This document shows, in pieces, positions 56,601 through 64,000 of a DNA stretch of 64,000 bases (positions are counted from its first letter, which is position 1; every line of letters begins with the position of its first letter). The notes beneath the pieces are model-generated. The model was not told where the DNA came from. It made no database searches and was given only the letters and a program-made list of their open reading frames with translations. The stretch comes from Timema cristinae (lineage: Eukaryota; Arthropoda; Insecta; Phasmatodea; Timematidae). The stretch lies in assembly GCA_039000515.1 (NCBI GenBank), contig JBCFYV010000001.1:15415928-15479927 (forward strand), written 5' to 3'. A program made the position numbers and the translations under genes.

Positions 56601-59600
56601 ACTAATATAAAATCCCCTTGATGTTTCTATATGTAACTTGCCACACAGTACTGTATGTAGAATTGCATGTTGCTCTATCTCACGGGGCTTGGAGTAGCCT
56701 TGAGACAAAACTAATATAAAATCCCCTTGATGTTTCTATATGTAACTTGCCACACAGTACTGTATGTAGAATTGCATGTTGCTCTATCTCACGGGGCTTG
56801 GAGTAGCCTTGAGACAAAACTAATATAAAATCCCCTTGATGTTTCTATATGTAACTTGCCACACAGTACTGTATGTAGAATTGCATGTTGCTCTATCTCA
56901 CGGGGCTTGGAGTAGCCTTGAGACAAAACTAATATAAAATCCCCTTGATGTTTCTATATGTAACTTGCCACACAGTACTGTATGTAGAATTGCATGTTGC
57001 TCTATCTCACGGGGCTTGGAGTAGCCTTGAGACAAAACTAATATAAAATCCCCTTGATGTTTTTTATATGTAACTTGCCACACAGTACTGTATGTAGAAT
57101 TGCATGTTGCTCTATCTCACGGGGCTTGGAGTAGCCTTGAGACAAAACTAATATAAAATCCCCTTGATGTTTCTATATGTAACTTGCCACACAGTACTGT
57201 ATGTAGAATTGCATGTTGCTCTATCTCACGGGGCTTGGAGTAGCCTTGAGACAAAACTAATATAAAATCCCCTTGATGTTTTCATATGTAACTTGCCACA
57301 CAGTACTGTATGTAGAATTGCATGTTGCTCTATCTCACGGGGCTTGGAGTAGCCTTGAGACAAAAACTAATATAAAATCCCTTGATGTTTCTATATGTAA
57401 CTTGCCACACAGTACTGTATGTAGAATTGCATGTTGCTCTATCTCACGGGGCTTGGAGTAGCCTTGAGACAAAACTAATATAAAATCCCCTTGATGTTTC
57501 TATATGTAACTTGCCACACAGTACTGTATGTAGAATTGCATGTTGCTCTATCTCACGGGGCTTGGAGTAGCCTTGAGACAAAACTAATATAAAATCCCCT
57601 TGATGTTTCTATATGTAACTTGCCACACAGTACTGTATGTAGAATTGCATGTTGCTCTATCTCACGGGGCTTGGAGTAGCCTTGAGACAAAACTAATATA
57701 AAATCCCCTTGATGTTTCTATATGTAACTTGCCACACAGTACTGTATGTAGAATTGCATGTTGCTCTATCTCACGGGGCTTGGAGTAGCCTTGAGACAAA
57801 ACTAATATAAAATCCCCTTGATGTTTCTATATGTAACTTGCCACACAGTACTGTATGTAGAATTGCATGTTGCTCTATCTCACGGGGCTTGGAGTAGCCT
57901 TGAGACAAAACTAATATAAAATCCCCTTGATGTTTCTATATGTAACTTGCCACACAGTACTGTATGTAGAATTGCATGTTGCTCTATCTCACGGGGCTTG
58001 GAGTAGCCTTGAGACAAAACTAATATAAAATCCCCTTGATGTTTCTATATGTAACTTGCCACACAGTACTGTATGTAGAATTGCATGTTGCTCTATCTCA
58101 CGGGGCTTGGAGTAGCCTTGAGACAAAACTAATATAAAATCCCCTTGATGTTTCTATATGTAACTTGCCACACAGTACTGTATGTAGAATTGCATGTTGC
58201 TCTATCTCACGGGGCTTGGAGTAGCCTTGAGACAAAACTAATATAAAATCCCCTTGATGTTTCTATATGTAACTTGCCACACAGTACTGTATGTAGAATT
58301 GCATGTTGCTCTATCTCACGGGGTTGGAGTAGCCTTGAGACAAAACTAATATAAAATCCCCTTGATGTTTCTATATGTAACTTGCCACACAGTACTGTAT
58401 GAAGAATTGCATGTTGCTCTATCTCACGGGGCTTGGAGTAGCCTTGAGACAAAACTAATATAAAATCCCCTTGATGTTTCTATATGTAACTTGCCACACA
58501 GTACTGTATGTAGAATTGCATGTTGCTCTATCTCACGGGGCTTGGAGTAGCCCTGAGACAAAACTAATATAAAATCCCCTTGATGTTTCTATATGTAACT
58601 TGCCACACAGTACTGTATGTAGAATTGCATGTTGCTCTATCTCACGGGGCTTGGAGTAGCCTTGAGACAAAACTAATATAAAATCCCCTTGATGTTTCTA
58701 TATGTAACTTGCCACACAGTACTGTATGTAGAATTGCATGTTGCTCTATCTCACGGGGCTTGGAGTAGCCTTGAGACAAAACTAATATAAAATCCCCTTG
58801 ATGTTTCTATATGTAACTTGCCACACAGTACTGTATGTAGAATTGCATGTTGCTCTATCTCACGGGGCTTGGAGTAGCCTTGAGACAAAACTAATATAAA
58901 ATCCCCTTGATGTTTCTATATGTAACTTGCCACACAGTACTGTATGTAGAATTGCATGTTGCTCTATCTCACGGGGCTTGGAGTAGCCTTGAGACAAAAC
59001 TAATATAAAATCCCCTTGATGTTTCTATATGTAACTTGCCACACAGTACTGTATGTAGAATTGCATGTTGCTTTATCTCACGGGGCTTGGAGTAGCCTTG
59101 AGACAAAACTAATATAAAATCCCCTTGATGTTTCTATATGTAACTTGCCACACAGTACTGTATGTAGAATTGCATGTTGCTCTATCTCACGGGGCTTGGA
59201 GTAGCCTTGAGACAAAACTAATATAAAATCCCCTTGATGTTTCTATATGTAACTTGCCACACAGTACTGTATGTAGAATTGCATGTTGCTCTATCTCACG
59301 GGGCTTGGAGTAGCCTTGAGACAAAACTAATATAAAATCCCCTTGATGTTTCTATATGTAACTTGCCACACAGTACTGTATGTAGAATTGCATGTTGCTC
59401 TATCTCACGGGGCTTGGAGTATCTTGAGACAAAACTAATATAAAATCCCCTTGATGTTTCTATATGTAACTTGCCACACAGTACTGTATGTAGAATTGCA
59501 TGTTGCTCTATCTCACGGGGCTTGAAAAACGTTTTGAGACAAGGTTAATACAAAAAACCCTGTATGTTTCTGTTATGTAACCTGCCACACAGTAACGTAT
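53675..59600. repeat. Satellite array, 109-bp unit, ~54 copies
   Basis: The unit contains CCTTGATGTTTCTATATGTA, ACTTGCCACACAGTACTGTA and CTCACGGGGCTTGGAGTAGC. Interior copies are almost identical, while the first (53675-53780) and last (59520-59600) are clearly diverged. This is the pattern expected from unequal exchange. Rare variants (CACGGGCTTGG, GCTTTATCTC) recur at about 1,521 bp, suggesting a block duplication of 14 units. Minus-strand 81-codon frames recur only because of the repeat. Confidence 0.98.
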
Positions 59601-60089
59601 AGTACATTCGAGACTGAAGAGGTGCTAACTGACGGTTAGCAAAAGATCTGTACTGCAAACACTGATGTCAACCTATGTGGAAATAATTATTATTTCATTA
59701 CTAATATTATATTAGCATTGAAAAGTGTTGATAAATGCTTATAATAATACTGCCCTAGAATTATTGTATAATTTGATTTTTCGTAACTAATTGAAATAAC
59801 AAAAATATTTATAAAACTATTATGTTTATTGTTTCGCGGTTGTGACAGCTAGATATATTAAAGTACATGTAATAATAACTCAAATTTATTATATTAACAC
59901 ACATTTTGTAATAACCGGTTACAAAAATAAATTTGTCTTTATAGCTTAGAGAAAGATCCATACACTTTTATTTTTGACATCCATTATTGTTTCCAGACTA
60001 TGGCCTGAGTCAGTGTTTTATTCAAGCCATACATTTTCCACTATTGGCTTACTAGGCCTGTCGTAGCTTAAAATGCCGTTATAATATAA
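59601..60089. other. AT-rich stretch, no gene seen
   Basis: Unique AT-rich DNA after the satellite. Confidence 0.3.
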
Positions 60090-60255
60090 AGTAAGACTAG
60101 GACAGGCACAACATCCATTCCCCAGCCGTTAATTCATCACTGTTATAGGGGACACCTACATTTCATCAATGATCTATTTTTCGGTCATGCCGGGAATCAA
60201 ACCTAGGACCTTATCTCAGTAAACAGATAGGCTACCACTGAGCGAAGTTGTTGGC
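60090..60255 (-). mobile_element. SINE-C copy, tail missing
   Basis: Complement of body (CATCCATTCCCCAGCCGTTA, ATTCATCACTGTTATAGG) and head (CGGGAATCAAACCTAGGACC, CTACCACTGAGCGAAGTTGT). Confidence 0.78.
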
Positions 60256-60559
60256 TATCTATAGAAAATATTAGTTTCAAATAACACATTTTTGTTTTGT
60301 AAACAGATCTGGATGGAAACAAAGAAACCTGATGTCATCGACCACCTTTGTTTTGTATTGTTCGCCATCTTGATTAACGAAGTGAACGAAGACTTTTATA
60401 ATCTCTCGTTTATGGAGCATTTTTAAGTGAAAAACAAACGCCGCTTCCCACAAACGGTTATTTACATAATTTTGTGTTTAAATAATTTAAAAACTGTTAA
60501 AATAAGAGATAATTAAACCCAAAGTTTTTGTTGTTAAGGTTTTGACGGCAAGAATAATA

Positions 60560-60765
60560 GCAACTCAACATGGTCTTGTAGATCATATGAATTGGCGAAT
60601 AGATACATGAAAATAGATCTGGTGGACTTTTGATATTTGCCACTTACTATCACTCCAGTGACGAATGAACTATATGTATAAGTCATTTACGAGCTAAGTT
60701 TACCTGGATGACAGCTCGAAATGTTACTAGAAGTAATCCCTAATATATCACTACGCCAACAGCTG
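60560..60765. mobile_element. Very diverged MITE-1-like sequence
   Basis: GTAGATCATATGAATTGGCG and AGATCTGGTGGACTTTTGAT parallel MITE-1 (GCAGATCATATGGTTCGGCG, GATCTGGTAACTTTTC). Termini are not recognisable. Confidence 0.4.
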
Positions 60766-62321
60766 ACATCTATCACTTTGGATCACTGTAATTAAAACAG
60801 ATATTAATGTGATAGTTAACCACAGTAATTTAGGCCAATATTATTTATATATTTATTTGAGGTCGGACACAAAGTTTATTTATAGTTTTATTCCCCTTAA
60901 AAAAATATTAACACCACTTTCACAAAAACTTCTAACGAACATAGCTTCAAAATGGCGACTGACGAATCTAAACCATATGATTGAACATAACGGTAAACAA
61001 GATTTTTACAATGATGCAGACACGCAGTTGATGAAAATATTTTATTCAGTTAAATATTTGAAAATAAGATAAAATCAATTTATTTTATGTAAAAAAAAAT
61101 ATGACAATTTTCTCTTTTCCAAGTTAATACGATGCTTGTATTAAAATATATTGAGATGTGCACTATATTACACAAAATCATTAACGTTCCAAAACGAAAA
61201 ATAAGTACTTTTAATTATGTTTAAAATATTGTTTCGAGTTGGATAAAAAGAAATTATTTAAAAAAAATGAAATAGTATGAGAAAACTTAAGTTTACGTTA
61301 TTTTTAAATGTAATATATAACAGGTAATTAAAGAACTTTACATTTATAACAAAACTGTGATCTTTTACAAGTGTTGGCAACACAAAACCTAAACATATGA
61401 TTTTCTAACTGTCATCCAGGTAAAAACCTATCGTGAACGGAATATAGAGGTCCTTGTTGCTCCAGAGCAGCGATATCCAACCTATACACTCGTACCTCTA
61501 GAATAAGGGGTAGGTAAAATTTATATACAGTATATCTATTTTAATTCAAAGTCCAAGAAAATATTTAACTATCAAAAATTATAACTAACCATTTTCATGA
61601 TTATCTAAGGAGGTGATACACAATAATGAATAATCAATAATCTCATCATGGGGTGGTTAAGTAAATATCTTTAAGTTAGGTTTGAAAATTTCATGAATCA
61701 TAGTGGGTTCAAATTTACCAATGTCGAATTAGCCAAATCCTACCATATATATATATTATGTTTTATAAAAAAAAACTGTTATTTTTACTACCACGTCTAA
61801 CATAGTGTTAGTAAACGGTTTCATTTAAGGGATGGGAAAACAAATATGGATGGGGCGCTAGCCTAGTCCATGTCAGCCAATGATCGATTCATTTAGATCA
61901 CGATAAAACTGGTGTAGACTTAGAGGTACAGTTAGATTTTTAATAAAACTTTAAATTTGACTAAGATTTTAACTACCCTCCTTCAAAAATGTTATAAATT
62001 TTAGATTAGATCACTCAAAAATAGTTTAGTTTAGAAAAAAAAAATAGACCACAAGTCGGGGAAAAAAAGTTGTTACCATCCAATTCAGAGTTTAGTACGA
62101 AATGTATCGGCATCCACTTAAAGAGTGAATTTATAAAATAAATTAATCATTTGGGATTGAAAGATACATTTCTAAAATAGAATCGCACTAAGCTAGCTTT
62201 GTAGGAACTAATATACACCTTACTGGCTTTGTCCAATTTATTCAAATATGAGTTAAAGCTATTGTACTGCGGCTATATTTTCAAGACAAGTTGCTAGAAA
62301 TCTTTGGGCAGATTAAATTGA
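60766..62321. other. AT-rich stretch, no gene seen
   Basis: Unique AT-rich DNA. A possible hAT-like end (CAGCGATATCCAACCTATAC) lies near 61467. The 87-codon plus-strand frame at 60809 has no recognisable domain. Confidence 0.3.
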
Positions 62322-62781
62322 GACGCTTCAGTGACCTCATGCTCTACGGAGGTGTGACTCTTCTATAATACGAGATTGTCGATGACAGGGATCTCGCCTT
62401 CGAATGCCGGTCAACTCTTCTGTGGGTGGTTTTTTTTCCCTACTTTACATCTACGAAAATTCGAGTGGGGTAAAAAGTTCATTAAGTTTGTAATAGTTTT
62501 TCAAACTTATCTAACAAACAAACCGTTTTAGTTTTAAATTTTGTGAAAAGATGTCCTGCTATCTGTACATAAAAGTTATAACTAAAATCACTTAGGATAG
62601 TATATGTTTGAATCATCTCCCACCTATACGCAAAAGTTATAACTAAAAACACTATCGGTTTGTCAAATAAGTTTGAGAAATTATCAATGTTTCCCTTTAA
62701 ATTCAACCTGACCATATCCCTAACATATTAGCGTAATTAGTATATATGGTTATAACACGAACGGGTAGTAAGATGCGATGA
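62322..62781 (+). mobile_element. SINE-A copy split by MITE-3
   Basis: Head and first body half at 62322-62472 (GACGCTTCAGTGACCTCATG, box B TTCGAATGCC). Second half at 62689-62781 (CCCTTTAAATTCAACCTGAC ... CGAACGGGTAGTAAGATGCG). Confidence 0.85.
62473..62688. mobile_element. MITE-3, ~216-bp inverted-repeat element inside SINE-A
   Basis: Left arm TAGTTTTTCAAACTTATCTA, then ACAAACAAACCG. Right arm CGGTTTGTCAAATAAGTTTG, then AGAAATTA. The imperfect inverted arms are about 45 bp long. AAAAGTTATAACTAAAA occurs twice in the middle. The exact target duplication is unclear. Confidence 0.65.
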
Positions 62782-62879
62782 CAAAAATTAAAAAAAAAAA
62801 AAAAAGGGCCGGTCATGATTTGGTTGTGTGTTAGATATGAACCGTCTCTTAACAATCTCTACAAATACTATCAAGTCTT

Positions 62880-62971
62880 GTCCGCCTCCTTGGCCAAGTA
62901 AGTAGAGTCTCGACTCTACTTACAAGGTGAAGGTGTGTCCTGGTTCGATTCCGGGTAGAGGCAGGACTTTT
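62880..62971 (+). ncRNA. tRNA-like pol III locus with an 11-bp hairpin (SINE-E head or tRNA-like gene)
   Basis: GCCTCCT (62884) and TAGAGGC (62956) form a five-pair acceptor-like stem. CCTGG TTCGATT CCGGG is a good T-arm and supplies box B (GGTTCGATTCC). Box A-like TGGCCAAGTAAG lies at 62891. In the anticodon-arm position is a perfect 11-bp hairpin, GTAAGTAGAGT / ACTCTACTTAC (62898-62923) with a CTCG loop, too long for a normal tRNA. A TTTT pol III stop lies at 62968-62971. No second copy occurs in the window. It may be the head of another SINE family. Confidence 0.5.
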
Positions 62972-62974
62972 CTA

Positions 62975-63006
62975 TTCTTGAACAGGGTTTTTTCCCTGTT
63001 CAAGAA
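62975..63006. repeat. Perfect 13-bp hairpin with T6 loop
   Basis: TTCTTGAACAGGG, six T, then CCCTGTTCAAGAA. It follows the tRNA-like locus by 4 bp and could form a strong stem in RNA or cruciform DNA. Confidence 0.9.
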
Positions 63007-63924
63007 CTGAAAATAATGTCTCGAGGGCTGGCCCATTTTGGTCCCACGGCACATATGTGGGGGAAGGGGGAGATGTAGATATAACTGAGGCGAAAGGTAT
63101 GTGTGTTTACAAGTTGACGTCATCCACTAGTAATGGCCCCATTCGATGGACTCACAGTAAGACACGTACACCAGCTATAAACAAAGGTGTGGTAGTTGTG
63201 TTTCGACCATTGGTCGAGTCTAGAGTTGCCTCGGTCTGCAGATAGTTCTTTCAAGAGCTACACGCTTTGATCGGAGTTGGTATGTAGCTTGTATTTTATT
63301 ATATTGTGCGGGTTGTAATTTATATCATAAAGGAACTTTCTAGGACATTAGTTTGGGCTAACATGCATGAATCCATTAGGAAGGGCTGGACGTCCCAGGT
63401 TATTTAATTTACAAAACATTATGTTTTTAACCAGAGGGATTAATATACAATTCTTATTCATTATACCAGTGTATTTTATTTCAATTTGTTCAAATGAATA
63501 GGCCCACGAAAGAACCCTAGAATTTGTATGTTTGCGAGACCATTTCCTTATGAGTGAGTCAGGCTTTGATGTTTATATCTCTGTATTATTCTAGCCGTAG
63601 ATTCCAGAATATTATAGTTTGCATTTTACACCAGTCACTTTAGAGGTACGTAAACAAAGAAGCATAGACCAGTGGCCTAGGGCTGGTATTATCTTGATCC
63701 ACAGTAAATGTATGTCAAATAGCTAGGTTTTAAGAGTCTAGTGAGAAGGATTTTTTTTTTTATAAAATATCAATTTCTACGTCCTATCATTATTTATAGC
63801 ATTTCACTTTATAAATGGTATTGTTTTTATCCATGAAAACTATCAGTTGAAGGTCATACACGACTTGACGAATACAAATTCTGTACCTTTCAAAAAAAAA
63901 AATTGGGTGTTTTAATTCATTCTT
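63007..63924. other. Unique stretch, possible SINE-E body, then no gene
   Basis: 63007-63245 is less AT-rich and could be the body of the SINE-E-type element. I cannot define its end. The rest is AT-rich with no gene seen. Confidence 0.3.
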
Positions 63925-64000
63925 AGAGTAAATGTTACGGCATTTGCGAGGAGAGGGGGAATGGTAACTCCATATAGGAAAAAAAAAACACCCTCAGTAT
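63925..64000 (-). mobile_element. SINE-A copy, cut by window end
   Basis: Complement of the SINE-A body (CATTTGCGAGGAGAGGGGGA ... ACACCCTCAGTAT). The head lies beyond the window. Confidence 0.8.

Noticed and set aside
54072..58452. Recurrent 81-codon frame beginning MSQGYSKPRE
   Set aside because: It appears wherever a one-base deletion links two units of the 109-bp satellite. It is a repeat shadow, not a gene family.

Overview
This 64-kb window looks like intergenic and intronic DNA from a repeat-rich invertebrate animal genome. It is AT-rich, has no bacterial-style gene packing, and is full of tRNA-derived SINEs, fold-back MITEs, decayed transposon genes and long minisatellites. I cannot place the species from sequence alone. 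The only credible host coding sequence is a GC-rich terminal exon at about 829-1122 (+) for an unrecognised acidic, serine-rich C-terminus. All other long open frames fall in tandem arrays or transposon remnants.

Layout. 1-1.6 kb: end of a fold-back MITE, a SINE nested in a SINE, the terminal exon, then a GC-rich ~50-bp repeat. 1.6-5.1 kb: AT-rich sequence with no gene seen. 5.1-8.4 kb: MITE-2, a 2-kb 46-bp minisatellite, the decayed 3' end of a LINE, and a SINE. 8.4-20.8 kb: scattered SINEs, a ~31-bp minisatellite, TA microsatellites, MITE-1 and MITE-2. 22.0-24.1 kb: a Mutator-like (MULE) transposase pseudogene on the minus strand, split by twelve 83-bp repeats. 24.5-29.9 kb: MITE-2 and three consecutive minisatellites (46, 38 and 24 bp). 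31-35.3 kb: nested SINEs, MITE-1 and a second LINE tail. 35.5-38.0 kb: an 82-bp minisatellite split by a 1,637-bp insertion that looks like a solo LTR. 38-51.6 kb: SINEs, including two head-to-head pairs, and short arrays of 46, 21 and 36 bp. 53.7-59.6 kb: a 5.9-kb satellite of 109-bp units. 60-64 kb: SINE fragments, a MITE-split SINE, and a tRNA-like locus with two perfect hairpins.

Main themes. (1) Several tandem arrays grew out of transposon sequence: the 46-bp array at 5.8 kb from a LINE ORF end, the 83-bp array from MULE transposase, the 46-bp array at 24.9 kb from a MITE terminus, and a 22-bp array from a SINE body. (2) SINEs are modular: families A and B have different tRNA-like heads but the same 3' tail, and families C and D share a second tail. 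(3) Nested insertions with target-site duplications show that SINE-B is younger than SINE-A. About 15 kb, or a quarter of the window, is tandem repeat. I found no CRISPR array, operon or recognisable defence or metabolic system.

Family names SINE-A to SINE-F and MITE-1 to MITE-3 are working labels for this window only.
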